Below are positions 34,570-44,061 of a stretch of 64,000 bases of DNA, piece by piece. Positions within the stretch are counted from its first letter, which is position 1, and each line of letters begins with the position of its first letter. The stretch spans positions 124,001-188,000 of the forward strand of contig NZ_VMNH01000004.1 of NCBI RefSeq assembly GCF_007625115.1, given 5' to 3'. Made by a program: the position numbers and the translations under genes. This DNA is from Sedimenticola selenatireducens. GTDB lineage: Bacteria > Pseudomonadota > Gammaproteobacteria > Chromatiales > Chromatiaceae. The notes under the pieces were generated by a model, which worked only from the letters and a program-made list of their open reading frames with translations, was not told the DNA's origin and did no database searches.

Positions 34570-36195
34570 CTAAACACCCAATACTTCACCGTCATCTGAG
34601 AGATCAATTCGATGCGCCGCCGGGCTGGCGGACAACCCCGGCATGGTCACAATATCTCCGGTCAGGGCCAACAGATAACCGGCACCCGCGGAGATCCGCA
34701 CCGACTCAACCGGCAGCTCAAAGCCATGCGGATGTCCCACATGGGTAGGATCGCTGCTAAGCGAGAGATGGGTCTTGGCAATACAGATAGGCAGTTTTTC
34801 ATAGCCCAGATCACGAATGCGTTGCAGATCCTTCAACGCCATGCGACTGAAGTTGACCTTGCTGGCCCCGTAAATCGTGCTGGCTACGGCATGAATCTTC
34901 TCTTCGGGTGATTGATTCAATTCATACAGAAAACGTACAGGCGGTGTCTCAACCTGTGCGGCAGCCGTTACGGCCTCAGCCAGTGCTTCAGCACCGGCGC
35001 CACCCTGGGTAAAGCCGTTAAAGCGTGCCACACTCAGGCCCCTGCTTCTGCAGCCAGACTCTATAGTGGCCAGGTCAACCTCACTATCATCATCAAAACA
35101 GTTGATCGCGATGACCGGATCAAAGCCGAATGCCCGCACACTCTCAACATGATGATAGAGATGTTCCATACCCTGTTCGATCTCCTGCACAGTGCCACCA
35201 ATCGCCGGGTCACCACCCCCATGAATACGCAAGGCGCGGACAGTCGCTACCAGAACCACGGCACTGGGCCAGAGACCGGCACTGCGACATTTCAGGTCAA
35301 AAAACTTCTCCGCACCGAGATCAAATCCAAAACCGGCTTCGGTTAACACATAATCCGCCCGACCCAGCGCAGTCTTTGTCGCAATCACACTATTGCAACC
35401 ATGGGCAATATTGCCAAAGGGACCGCCATGTACGAATGCCGGAACCCCTTCAGTGGACTGCACCAGGTTTGGCAGAATGGCATCCTGCAGTAGGGCGGCC
35501 ATGGCCCCGGTTGCCTTGAGACTGTCTGCCGTCACAGGCGCACCCGCCCGATCAAACCCAACCAGTATTAGGCCCAATCGCCGTTTCAGGTCCGCCAGAT
35601 CTTCGGCCAAACAAAGGATGCCCATTACCTCTGAGGCCGCCGTGATATCAAAACCGGTCTCCCGCGGCACGCCATTCAATCGGCCACCCAGACCAATCAC
35701 CGCCTGGCGTAGCGCCCGGTCATTGACATCCAGTACCCGCCGCCAGAACACCTGTCGATGCTCCAGATCCAGTTCACTGTGAAAATGCACCGCATTATCC
35801 ACCAGCGCCGCCAGCAAGTTGTGCGCGGCACCTACGGCGTGCATATCCCCGGTAAAGTGCATATTGATACGGGTAGAAGGCTCAAGCTGGCACTGCCCGC
35901 CTCCAGCACCCCCTCCCTTGATGCCAAAGATGGGGCCCAGTGACGGCTCCCGCAAGGCCAGCGCAACGCGTTTTCCCAGTCGATGCATGCCCTGCGCCAA
36001 TCCAATAGAGACTGTGGTCTTGCCTTCACCTGCACGCGTAGGATTAATGGCAGAGACCAGAACAAGCTTCCCATTCGGGCGCTGACTATTCTGTTTCAGA
36101 GTAGCCAGTTTGACCTTGGCCATCTGATCTCCATAACTCATCAACTCATCGGCTGCGAGTCCGATGCTGTCTGCGATATCCTGGATAGGACGCAT
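34570..36195 (-). CDS. fhs: Formate-tetrahydrofolate ligase
   Basis: A 541-aa enzyme making 10-formyl-THF from formate, THF and ATP. The P-loop reads NPTRAGEGKTTVSIGL (usual TPAGEGKTT, with Arg for Pro here). GPIFGIKGGGAGGG and PAFVHGGPFGNIAHGCNS are near-invariant family stretches. It is slightly shorter than the common ~556 aa. A GAGG site precedes the ATG. With pta-ackA divergent upstream, it fits exchange between formate, C1 units and acetate. Confidence 0.95.
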   Translation of the reverse strand: MRPIQDIADSIGLAADELMSYGDQMAKVKLATLKQNSQRPNGKLVLVSAINPTRAGEGKTTVSIGLAQGMHRLGKRVALALREPSLGPIFGIKGGGAGGGQCQLEPSTRINMHFTGDMHAVGAAHNLLAALVDNAVHFHSELDLEHRQVFWRRVLDVNDRALRQAVIGLGGRLNGVPRETGFDITAASEVMGILCLAEDLADLKRRLGLILVGFDRAGAPVTADSLKATGAMAALLQDAILPNLVQSTEGVPAFVHGGPFGNIAHGCNSVIATKTALGRADYVLTEAGFGFDLGAEKFFDLKCRSAGLWPSAVVLVATVRALRIHGGGDPAIGGTVQEIEQGMEHLYHHVESVRAFGFDPVIAINCFDDDSEVDLATIESGCRSRGLSVARFNGFTQGGAGAEALAEAVTAAAQVETPPVRFLYELNQSPEEKIHAVASTIYGASKVNFSRMALKDLQRIRDLGYEKLPICIAKTHLSLSSDPTHVGHPHGFELPVESVRISAGAGYLLALTGDIVTMPGLSASPAAHRIDLSDDGEVLGV

Positions 36196-36405
36196 GCTAA
36201 AACCTCGTTGTTATTGTTCAGTCCACTGTTGTTTATTAAAGCACATGACGGCCTGACGAAGCGTCTCTCCGTTAATCCACGCGAACCAGGATCAGTTCAT
36301 AAAAACGTCATGGGAAAGGGATGGTATTCTTTGCTTAAAATCCTTATGCTTATCTAATGCTGCAGCGCACAATGCTACGCCCTTATTAAAGTAACAGTGG
36401 AAACT

Positions 36406-38514
36406 ATGTTTAGAAGTATCTATATCGCCGGTGCAGAGCCTGGCAGTGGAAAATCAGTGGCCGTTCTCGGCATGATGGAAATGCTTACGGCCGTGAGCAA
36501 GCGGGTTGGATTTTTCCGGCCAATCATCAAGGAAAATGGTGGCAATGATGATCTCACCCACTTAATCATCAACCGCTACGGCATTCAGCTTCCCCCAAGT
36601 GCCCTATATGGCTGCACGGATGAGACTGCTCGCAACTTGCTGGCAGAGGGGCGCTACGCCGAACTGTTGAAGCAGATCATGGCAAAATACAAGCTGGTCG
36701 AACAGCAGATGGATATGGTGGTTTGTGCGGGCACCGACTTCTCGGATGTCACCTCTGCACTGGAACTGGATTTCAACGCCGACCTGGCGAATAACCTCGG
36801 TTGTCTGTTGCTGCCGGTAATCAAGGGTTATGGACGCACTGCCCACGAGACAGTGGATGCCGTAAGGGTATTGGAAGAGTCCCTCTCCAATCGCGGCTGT
36901 GATCTCTTGGCCGCCATCGTCAACAGAGTTGATCCAGACAATATTGATCAAGTCATTGCCGAGCTGACTATTTCCGCCATGCCGACTCTCCCCTTTTATG
37001 TACTTCCGGAACACCGCACCCTGGAGAAACCAACCGTAGGTGAGATCGCGCGCGCGCTGAAGATCGAGTGCCTGAGTGGGGATCAGGAGTCTCTCAACCA
37101 TGAGGTCAGTCACTACAAGATCGCCGCCATGGAAGTGCCGAACTTTCTGGATAACCTGCTGGAAGATAGCTTGATCATCACACCGGGTGATCGCTCTGAC
37201 ATTATCCTCACCAGTCTGGCCGCTGACGCCGCTAGCACCTATCCAAAAATTGCCGGTCTACTGCTAACCGGCGGCATCAAGCCAGCGCCGCAGGTCACGC
37301 GCTTGCTGGATGGACTGAGACGTTCACACGTCGCCATATTGAGTGCGCCCTGGGATACTTTCAGCACTGCCCTGAAAGTCAACGATGTGGAAGGGAGTAT
37401 TCTCCCGTCAGACGACAGAAAGATTGCTGCAGCGCTGGGTATTGTAGAGCGGTATGTTGATGCTGAAGAGCTGAAATCCAGGATCTCCCTTAGCCGCGCC
37501 CATCGCAAGACCCCGCTGATGTTTGAATACGAGATGATTCAACGCGCTAAATCAGACCGAAAGCACATCGTCCTTCCGGAAGGTTTTGATGAACGCATCC
37601 TGCGTGCCGCGGAGATCCTGCTACTGCGTGATGTAGTGGATATCACCCTGCTGGGTTCAGAAGAGAAGATACAGCAACGCATCAGCCAACTGGGTCTGAA
37701 CCTGGAGGGGGTTAAATGTATTGATCCCCGCACCTCGCCCTGGCGTCAACAGTTTGCCGATACTTACTACACCTTGCGCAAACATAAAGGTATCTCAGAA
37801 CAGATGGCCTATGATGCCATGGCGGATGTCAGTTATTTCGGCACCATGATGATCCATCACGGTTATGCTGATGGTATGGTATCGGGTGCAGCCCACACGA
37901 CCCAGCACACCATCCGGCCGGCATTTGAAATCATCCGAACCAAGCCGGGTTGCTCTCTCGTCTCTAGCGTTTTCTTCATGTGCCTCGAAGATAAGGTACT
38001 GGTTTACGGTGATTGCGCCATCAATCCCAATCCCAATGCACAACAGCTTGCCGATATCGCCATCAGTTCTGCTGAAACTGCGCAGATGTTTGGCATCGAA
38101 CCCCGAGTAGCCATGCTCTCCTATTCCACGGGTATATCCGGCAAGGGTGATGACGTAGAGTCAGTCAGAACGGCGGTATCGATTGCACGTCAGCAACGGC
38201 CCGACCTGAAACTGGAAGGTCCGATACAATATGATGCCGCCATCGATCCCGAAGTGGCACATTCAAAAATGCCTGAGAGTGAAGTGGCGGGAAAAGCGAC
38301 CGTTTTCATCTTCCCTGATCTGAATACCGGCAATAACACCTACAAGGCCGTGCAACGCTCTGCCAATGCCATTGCCATCGGACCGGTCATTCAGGGACTC
38401 AACAAACCGGTCAATGATCTAAGTCGTGGCTGCACGGTAACCGATATTGTTAACACTGTAGCCATCACCGCCATCCAGGCACAGGAAAACGCTGAGAGAC
38501 AAGTTAATCAATGA
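36406..38514 (+). CDS. pta: Phosphate acetyltransferase (long Pta with P-loop/DRTGG N-terminus)
   Basis: A 702-aa enzyme interconverting acetyl-CoA and acetyl phosphate. The N-terminal part has AGAEPGSGKS (BioD-like P-loop fold), a middle DRTGG-type regulatory region, and the C-terminal catalytic PTA domain (~390 to end) with IVLPEGFDERILRAAE, GMVSGAAHTT and LSYSTGISGKGDD. The length matches E. coli Pta (714). ATG 36406 is preferred to a GTG at 36397. It overlaps ackA by 4 bp (ATGA), so translation is coupled. Confidence 0.95.
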   Translation: MFRSIYIAGAEPGSGKSVAVLGMMEMLTAVSKRVGFFRPIIKENGGNDDLTHLIINRYGIQLPPSALYGCTDETARNLLAEGRYAELLKQIMAKYKLVEQQMDMVVCAGTDFSDVTSALELDFNADLANNLGCLLLPVIKGYGRTAHETVDAVRVLEESLSNRGCDLLAAIVNRVDPDNIDQVIAELTISAMPTLPFYVLPEHRTLEKPTVGEIARALKIECLSGDQESLNHEVSHYKIAAMEVPNFLDNLLEDSLIITPGDRSDIILTSLAADAASTYPKIAGLLLTGGIKPAPQVTRLLDGLRRSHVAILSAPWDTFSTALKVNDVEGSILPSDDRKIAAALGIVERYVDAEELKSRISLSRAHRKTPLMFEYEMIQRAKSDRKHIVLPEGFDERILRAAEILLLRDVVDITLLGSEEKIQQRISQLGLNLEGVKCIDPRTSPWRQQFADTYYTLRKHKGISEQMAYDAMADVSYFGTMMIHHGYADGMVSGAAHTTQHTIRPAFEIIRTKPGCSLVSSVFFMCLEDKVLVYGDCAINPNPNAQQLADIAISSAETAQMFGIEPRVAMLSYSTGISGKGDDVESVRTAVSIARQQRPDLKLEGPIQYDAAIDPEVAHSKMPESEVAGKATVFIFPDLNTGNNTYKAVQRSANAIAIGPVIQGLNKPVNDLSRGCTVTDIVNTVAITAIQAQENAERQVNQ

Positions 38515-39719
38515 GTATTCTGGTGATCAACGCAGGCAGCTCATCCGTCAAATACCAGCTGTTTGATATGGCCCAACATCAAGTGCTGGCCTCGGGCCTG
38601 GTAGACCGTATTGGTGAGTCTGAGAGCCTGCACCGTCATCAATGGCTGGATGCCGATCAAAACCAACAGCGAAGTGAATTCGAAGGTCATATTCACGATC
38701 ATCATCAAGCGCTAGCGCAGGCAATAACACAGCTTACACAAAAGGGCACCCTCGATTCACTGAATAATTTGACGGCCATCGGACACCGAGTCGTTCATGG
38801 GGGTGAGGCCTTCAAACAACCAGCCCTGATTACTGAAGCCGTGATCACAGCGATCCGATCCATGATTCCCCTAGCCCCCCTGCACAACCCGGCCAACCTG
38901 GAGGGTATTGAGGTGTGCCGGATACTCTGTCCAGCGGTACCACAGGTAGCCGTGTTCGATACCGCCTTTCATCAGACCATGCCCGCCCACGCCTTCCATT
39001 ATGCTGTGCCGGATCATTTATATCGTGACCATCAAGTCAGGCGCTACGGCTTTCATGGCACATCACATCACTATGTGGCAAAACAGGCAGCGGAATTTCT
39101 TGATACAGAACTGAATCAACTTAACCTGATCACCCTACACCTCGGCAACGGCTGCAGTGCGGCGGCGATCCAATCCGGCCAGTGCATCGACACCAGCATG
39201 GGAATGACGCCCCTGGAAGGATTGATGATGGGTACCCGCTGCGGTGACATTGACCCGGCACTCCACTTCTACCTGATGCGCGAGGGCCAATTCACAACGG
39301 ATCAACTCGAGAAATTGCTTAACAAAGAGAGTGGTCTCAAGGGAATCTGTGGTTCTAGCGACATGCGCGAAGTGGCAGAGAAGGCACAACAGGGTGATGA
39401 ACTGGCACAACTGGCCCGATCCATGTTCGCCTATCGAGTAAAGAAGGTTATCGGCAGTTACTATGCGGTATTGGGACAGGTGGATGCGATTATATTTACC
39501 GGCGGTATTGGTGAAAATGATGTTGAATTGCGGCTACAAATCTGCGCAGGATTGGAAGGGCTGGGTATCGAGCTGGATCAACCCTGCGCCTCAGGCGACT
39601 CAACGATCCAAGCGCTACAATCCATCGACTCCCGTGTTAAAGTACTGGTCATCCCCACCAACGAAGAGCTGGAAATTGCGCTCTGTGCTCAAGACCTGAT
39701 TAGTCATCAAAAAACGTAA
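38511..39719 (+). CDS. ackA: Acetate kinase
   Basis: A 402-aa enzyme converting acetyl phosphate plus ADP to acetate plus ATP. The N-terminal LVINAGSSSVKYQLFD and the GHRVVHGG, FDTAFHQTMP, RRYGFHGTSH, HLGNGCSAAAIQ, DTSMGMTPLEGLMMGTR and FTGGIGEND motifs are all in place. ATGA overlap with pta. The pair provides acetate overflow or assimilation. Confidence 0.97.
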   Translation: MSILVINAGSSSVKYQLFDMAQHQVLASGLVDRIGESESLHRHQWLDADQNQQRSEFEGHIHDHHQALAQAITQLTQKGTLDSLNNLTAIGHRVVHGGEAFKQPALITEAVITAIRSMIPLAPLHNPANLEGIEVCRILCPAVPQVAVFDTAFHQTMPAHAFHYAVPDHLYRDHQVRRYGFHGTSHHYVAKQAAEFLDTELNQLNLITLHLGNGCSAAAIQSGQCIDTSMGMTPLEGLMMGTRCGDIDPALHFYLMREGQFTTDQLEKLLNKESGLKGICGSSDMREVAEKAQQGDELAQLARSMFAYRVKKVIGSYYAVLGQVDAIIFTGGIGENDVELRLQICAGLEGLGIELDQPCASGDSTIQALQSIDSRVKVLVIPTNEELEIALCAQDLISHQKT

Positions 39720-39982
39720 TCATCGCCGCGTCATCTGAATGCAGTAATTTCTTTGTGTAAACAGCCGTGGATTGCCCCCGCTTGACCTGTTTCTTGTCGC
39801 CGAATCTCTTCTAACGGGACTTATATAACCTCTATATCCCGCTCATTATCAAGCATCAATACGCGGTTAAGTCATCCATTTATCTTTCTAAGCTCACGTC
39901 CATTATCAATGACTACGACGAATGGAAATAGTCCCAACCGAATAATCATTCGGCATAACACTATATTTCAATATTATGAGTT

Positions 39983-40006
39983 ATATCACACACATGTGTG
40001 TGATAT
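39983..40006. promoter_or_regulatory. 24-bp perfect palindrome
   Basis: ATATCACACACA is followed directly by its reverse complement. It lies 2 bp before the shared upstream element and about 130 bp upstream of the predicted PEP-CTERM transcription start, a usual distance for a sigma-54 activator site. The half-sites do not match the CRP or FNR consensus. Confidence 0.6.
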
Positions 40007-40008
40007 GT

Positions 40009-40034
40009 CTTATTTTATGTCAGTTTCCTTTACA
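40009..40034 (+). promoter_or_regulatory. Conserved upstream activator-like element (copy 1)
   Basis: CTTATTTTATGTCAGTT followed after 4 nt by TTACA. The same element (16 of 17 bases, same 4-nt gap to TTACA) occurs at 60281-60306 before the other PEP-CTERM gene. TGTCA-N7-TTACA is an imperfect dyad within it, fitting a dimeric activator. Confidence 0.6.
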
Positions 40035-40100
40035 TATTATAATATCGATTCTCATTAACATTCACTGTTTATTCTGACTTTTCAAATAGATAAAGAAACA

Positions 40101-40114
40101 GGCCCACTATATGC
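40101..40114 (+). promoter_or_regulatory. Sigma-54-type promoter (GG-N10-GC), PEP-CTERM gene 1
   Basis: AGGCCCACTATATGCA holds GG at 40101-40102 and GC at 40113-40114 with the 10-bp spacing needed for RpoN. The surrounding bases resemble the copy at 60372. It predicts a leader of about 55 nt before ATG 40179. Confidence 0.6.
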
Positions 40115-40178
40115 ATGTAGAAACGCCACATCTACCAAAGCACACCTGACCTGTATGAATAAGGAGGAGTAAAAAACG

Positions 40179-40802
40179 ATGATAAAGAAACATAAACTTA
40201 ATGTGGCAATAGCGGCCGCCGCCCTACTGACCATGAGTGGGAGTGCTTCGGCACATGTCTGGAATATCGGCTGGAAAGCACTCGCAAGTGGTGATCTCAA
40301 CTTCTACGGTGTCAGTTACCACCCTGGTTCCATCGGTGGTGCTGGGAGTGTGGATGATTTTGGCGCGAATCCTGCCGGTTTGACTATCAACGGCATTCAG
40401 ATCGACTTCGACCTTGGAAGTGCAACCAATCTGAACGACTGTATTGGTCCCGCAAGCGCAAACGCCTCTTGTGCACCCGGCCTGAATGTCCTTGGGCTTG
40501 ATGGTGTCACGAGCGCCATCGGCTATGCTGGTGGTAGTACTAATGGCAAGTACGCCATCGTCAGCTTAACCCCGGCTGAGTTGGCAGTCTTGAATATTGG
40601 CGCAGGTAACAATGCCGTTACCCTCACCAGTTTTTCAAACAATGTACACTGGGCTGGCCTCAGCTTTGCCTCGGCCACCGTACCCATCAATATCGTGGTA
40701 CAACCACCCAGCGGCGTACCTGAGCCATCCACCATCGCCTTGATGGGATTGACCTTGGCTGGTTTTGGCTACACACGTCGCCGCATCAGCAAAACCCGTT
40801 AA
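40179..40802 (+). CDS. PEP-CTERM sorting domain protein 1
   Basis: A 207-aa exported protein. The signal peptide ends ASA-HVWN and the C-terminal sorting signal is VPEPSTIALMGLTLAGFGY followed by RRR, as recognised by exosortase EpsH-type enzymes and linked to extracellular matrix. The middle is Gly/Ala/Asn-rich with no recognised domain. AAGGAGGAG precedes the ATG. No exosortase is in the window. A sigma-54-type promoter lies upstream. Confidence 0.88.
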   Translation: MIKKHKLNVAIAAAALLTMSGSASAHVWNIGWKALASGDLNFYGVSYHPGSIGGAGSVDDFGANPAGLTINGIQIDFDLGSATNLNDCIGPASANASCAPGLNVLGLDGVTSAIGYAGGSTNGKYAIVSLTPAELAVLNIGAGNNAVTLTSFSNNVHWAGLSFASATVPINIVVQPPSGVPEPSTIALMGLTLAGFGYTRRRISKTR

Positions 40803-40830
40803 TCCTGAAAGATACTGTTCTACCATTTGA

Positions 40831-40854
40831 AACCCGCCTTGTGCGGGTTTTTTC
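40831..40854 (+). terminator. Terminator after PEP-CTERM gene 1
   Basis: A 7-bp stem (AACCCGC / GCGGGTT) with a CTTGT loop runs into a T-tract. It ends 52 bp after the stop codon. Confidence 0.88.
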
Positions 40855-40984
40855 TTGATAGCGGATTTATCCGAAGAGCTTGAAATTGCCCATTGCGTAC
40901 TGGCGCTGACAACCAACCAGGAAATGAACCGGACAGTAGATTAAAAATAAAAATCAGAGTGCGGCCTTCCGCCGCACCACAGGG

Positions 40985-41545
40985 TCAATAAAGTTCTGTC
41001 AGGGTAGTTAAAAATAACCCATGATCTCTTTTGCCCCAGAATATAACTTCCTCACTCTGTGAGCTGCCGTTTTTGTATTCGAGCCGGCTGAGATCATCGA
41101 ACTTCACCGTCATCTCCACAAAATGATCCCCATCCTCAAAACTCAGCAGCGCAATGCGTCGTATATCTTTTAGCTTGCATTTATTGCAGGGAACCAAGCT
41201 AACGGTCTCTCTGAATGCTATGTTGTGTTGGGTGAGTATTTTCCGCACATTTTCAAGCTTTGTATTTCGCTCAAGACCCATCTTCTTCCATTCACGAGCA
41301 GGCTCAAAGACCTCCAACTTGATCAGAACCCGACTGTTAGAGGTATGGGCGATTAACCGATGCTCACCCAAGGTATACCGCGTACAGGAGGATGAGTACT
41401 CTTCTTTATCACTGGTGCATTTTAATCGCTGGCGTAACTCTTCTGAGGTGGTTTTCCCCAGGTTCCAGCCAAACGGCAGTTCCAAAAAACCCGCGTAGAG
41501 CGGGGTACAAACAAACAACGTCGCAATTAGAATCAGTCTTCGCAC
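40985..41545 (-). CDS. Hypothetical periplasmic protein
   Basis: A 186-aa protein with a signal peptide (residues 1-18, ending PLYA) and a mixed alpha/beta mature part holding four or five Cys (CTSDKEEYSSSC, CNKC). No family recognised. The phrase LPFGWNLGKTTSEELRQRL near the start is like SH3/start-repeat proteins that set up envelope folding, but this is not firm. Confidence 0.6.
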   Translation of the reverse strand: MRRLILIATLFVCTPLYAGFLELPFGWNLGKTTSEELRQRLKCTSDKEEYSSSCTRYTLGEHRLIAHTSNSRVLIKLEVFEPAREWKKMGLERNTKLENVRKILTQHNIAFRETVSLVPCNKCKLKDIRRIALLSFEDGDHFVEMTVKFDDLSRLEYKNGSSQSEEVIFWGKRDHGLFLTTLTELY

Positions 41546-41683
41546 AAGGATCCCTTTAGATAGGCTTTGAAATATGGGAAATAATATCAGACAGGGTCAT
41601 TTTCACAATCCCTTGAGACCGTGTTCCCTGATGAGTGGTAAAATAGGCGGCGGTTAATACTTGTGATAGCGGTCTATTTATTG

Positions 41684-41866
41684 ATGGATTCAAGACAACA
41701 CTTAATATTAGAAGCCATTGAGCAGGCTGCCATGTCTGGTCTTTGCCGAGATGGACAGCTTGAAATCGGCCAGCAAGTGGCGCGCACACTCTATCCAGAA
41801 CTCAGTGAAGAGGCCCTGCTGGCGATTGCCGAATCCCTCTATAAACGCTCAGTCGCCTGGGATTGA
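41684..41866 (+). CDS. Small hypothetical protein
   Basis: A 60-aa helical protein (MDSRQHLILEAIEQAAMSG...). No ribosome site stands out. It is divergent from the periplasmic gene before it. The translation is regular enough to be real (LYPELSEEALLAIAESLYKR), but the family is unknown. Confidence 0.45.
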   Translation: MDSRQHLILEAIEQAAMSGLCRDGQLEIGQQVARTLYPELSEEALLAIAESLYKRSVAWD

Positions 41867-42198
41867 TGAAACTGGAAACACTCAAATCGCCTAAAAAAAT
41901 CATTCCTGGTTCATTCATTTCGCTTGTCCATAAGTGAAAATTACGCTTACGGTAACTTTAATATATTAGAGTTATCTAATCTCTCGTGATAGGATTATAA
42001 GCGTATTATCAGCACGCTCGTCATTCCGTTCCAAAAACTGAAATTTCAGTAACTCATTGCACAGATAACCTGGCAGCTACCAGATCAGTCAGCCTGATCA
42101 TGACTCAATAGAGCATACCGGTTACCGCAATCATTCTGGATGGTGAGCGCGCCTGCTAAAGCCATACGAAACCACTACGCCTGAGGTAACCAAATAAA
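41867..42198. other. Intergenic region before the SulP gene
   Basis: A 332-bp AT-rich stretch with no gene seen. A run near 41945-42000 rich in TTA/TAA could hold promoter elements, but I see no clear -35/-10 pair or known operator. Confidence 0.3.
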
Positions 42199-43986
42199 AT
42201 GCGCAGCTCTGCATTGCATACGGGCTGGAGTTTTTTGCTCCCGTTCACCAGCTGGCTTCCCAATATTAATAAACGAGATATTCGCGCCGACCTGATAGCG
42301 GCATTGACAGGGGCCGTAGTTGTCCTACCCCAGGGCGTGGCCTTTGCAACCATCGCGGGCATGCCCCCTGAGTACGGGCTCTACGCAGGCATGGTGCCAG
42401 CAATCATTGCTGCCCTGTTTGGTTCATCAAAGCACTTGGTCTCAGGGCCTACAACGGCCGCTTCGGTCGTCCTCTTTTCCGCCCTTTCTGTGTATGCCAC
42501 TCCCGGCACCGCGGATTATGTTTCCCTCGCCCTGACCCTCACTTTTATGGTGGGGCTTTTTGAGCTGGTCCTTGGACTTGCACGGATGGGCGCCCTGGTT
42601 AATTTTATTTCGCATTCGGTGATTGTAGGATTTACTGCGGGTGCAGCCGTATTAATCGCAGCCAAACAATTAAAGCACTTCTTTGGCATCGAGATGGACA
42701 GTGGCGGGCATCTGCATGAGATTATTATAAATTTTTCCCACCATCTGCTGGAGATCAACCCCTGGGTGACCAGCATCGCACTGGTAACGCTATTGTCGGG
42801 TATAGCCTTCAAACACTGGTTTCCGCGAATCCCCTACATGATCGCAGCCATGCTAACCGGCAGTCTGGTATCACTGTTTCTGGATTATGAATTTGGTCAC
42901 GCCATTACCCATATTCCAACTGTAGGCGCCCTGCCCGCCACCTTACCTCCACTCTCTGCACCTGATCTGTCGTTTCAACATATCAAAGATCTAGCCCCGA
43001 CGGCACTGGCGGTTACACTGTTTGCATTAACAGAGGCGGTCTCAATAGGTCGCTCAATCGCGGCACGGGGAGGCTATCGGATTAACGGTAATCAGGAGTT
43101 TATTGGACAAGGACTCTCCAACATTGCCGGTTCTTTCTTTTCTGGATACGTGGCAACAGGTTCATTTAACCGTAGCGGACTAAATTACCAATCCGGCGCA
43201 AAAACGCCGCTGGCAGCTATCTTTGCAGCCCTGTTACTGATGGTCATTGTGCTGTTGGTTGCCCCCTATGCGGCGTACTTGCCCAAGGCCGCCATGGCTG
43301 GCGTTCTGTTCCTGGTCGCCTGGGGACTGATCGATTTCAAGGAGATCGGTCATGTCCTCAAATCATCCAAACGAGAGACTTCGGTTCTACTGGTCACGTT
43401 ATTAAGCGCGATGTTCCTGGAACTTGAATTTGCGATATTTGCAGGGGTGTTACTCTCCCTTGTGCTCTACCTGGAGCGGGTATCCAAACCCAACATTGTC
43501 ACGCGGGTGCCTGACCAACGCCTTTATAAGCATGCCTTCTCTAGCGATCCTGATCTGCCAGAGTGCAAACAGTTAAAGATTATCCGCATTGATGGTTCAC
43601 TCTTCTTTGGTTCGGTGAACCACTTGCAGGAGCAGTTTGATCGTATTCGTGATAAAAATCCTGAAAAGAAGCATCTCGCCATCATTGCCAGCGGCATCAA
43701 CTTTGTTGATCTTCAAGGTGGCCATGCACTGGTTGAAGAGTCAAAACGGCGTGCTGCTGGAGGTGGCAAACTCTATCTAATTGACGTAAAAGATCGTCTT
43801 TGGGATTCACTGGAAAAAGGTGGCGATTTGGAAGCGATCGGCGATCGAAATATTTTCCAGTCAAAAAATGCGGCTATCCACGCCATTTATCACAAGCTTG
43901 ACAAAAAAGTTTGCGAAGGATGTGAGCAGCACATTTTCCAGGAGTGCCGAAGTGCACCCAAAACCAAGGCACTTGTAACGGATTAA
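42199..43986 (+). CDS. SulP-family anion transporter with STAS domain
   Basis: A 595-aa inner-membrane transporter. The membrane domain (~20-430) shows the SulP signature region (VVLPQGVAFATIAGMPPEYGLYAGMVPAI) and LVSGPTTAASVVLFSAL. The C-terminal STAS domain (~450-555) follows. A Cys-rich tail (CEGCEQHIFQEC) is an oddity of this copy. SulP proteins carry sulfate, bicarbonate or carboxylates; in a sulfur-oxidising autotroph either sulfate or bicarbonate would fit. Confidence 0.92.
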   Translation: MRSSALHTGWSFLLPFTSWLPNINKRDIRADLIAALTGAVVVLPQGVAFATIAGMPPEYGLYAGMVPAIIAALFGSSKHLVSGPTTAASVVLFSALSVYATPGTADYVSLALTLTFMVGLFELVLGLARMGALVNFISHSVIVGFTAGAAVLIAAKQLKHFFGIEMDSGGHLHEIIINFSHHLLEINPWVTSIALVTLLSGIAFKHWFPRIPYMIAAMLTGSLVSLFLDYEFGHAITHIPTVGALPATLPPLSAPDLSFQHIKDLAPTALAVTLFALTEAVSIGRSIAARGGYRINGNQEFIGQGLSNIAGSFFSGYVATGSFNRSGLNYQSGAKTPLAAIFAALLLMVIVLLVAPYAAYLPKAAMAGVLFLVAWGLIDFKEIGHVLKSSKRETSVLLVTLLSAMFLELEFAIFAGVLLSLVLYLERVSKPNIVTRVPDQRLYKHAFSSDPDLPECKQLKIIRIDGSLFFGSVNHLQEQFDRIRDKNPEKKHLAIIASGINFVDLQGGHALVEESKRRAAGGGKLYLIDVKDRLWDSLEKGGDLEAIGDRNIFQSKNAAIHAIYHKLDKKVCEGCEQHIFQECRSAPKTKALVTD

Positions 43987-44061
43987 ATCGGTAAGCGCCT
44001 GAAAAGGACTTAGCATCAAAAAAATACCAGGTCCGATTCTGGCTAGCACTCTCTCCTAGCC

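Larger units (their letters stand above)
39720..40178. other. Regulatory intergenic region before the first PEP-CTERM gene
   Basis: A 459-bp AT-rich gap with no gene seen. It holds, in order, a 24-bp perfect palindrome (39983-40006), a 26-bp element shared with the other PEP-CTERM promoter (40009-40034), a shared CAAATAGATA block (40083-40092) and a sigma-54-type -24/-12 promoter (40101-40114). The first 260 bp show nothing I can name. Confidence 0.6.

Noticed and set aside
39983-40006. CRP or FNR site at the 24-bp palindrome
   Set aside because: The half-sites are TCACA...TGTGA, the reverse order of the CRP pattern TGTGA-N6-TCACA, and there is no TTGAT-N4-ATCAA.
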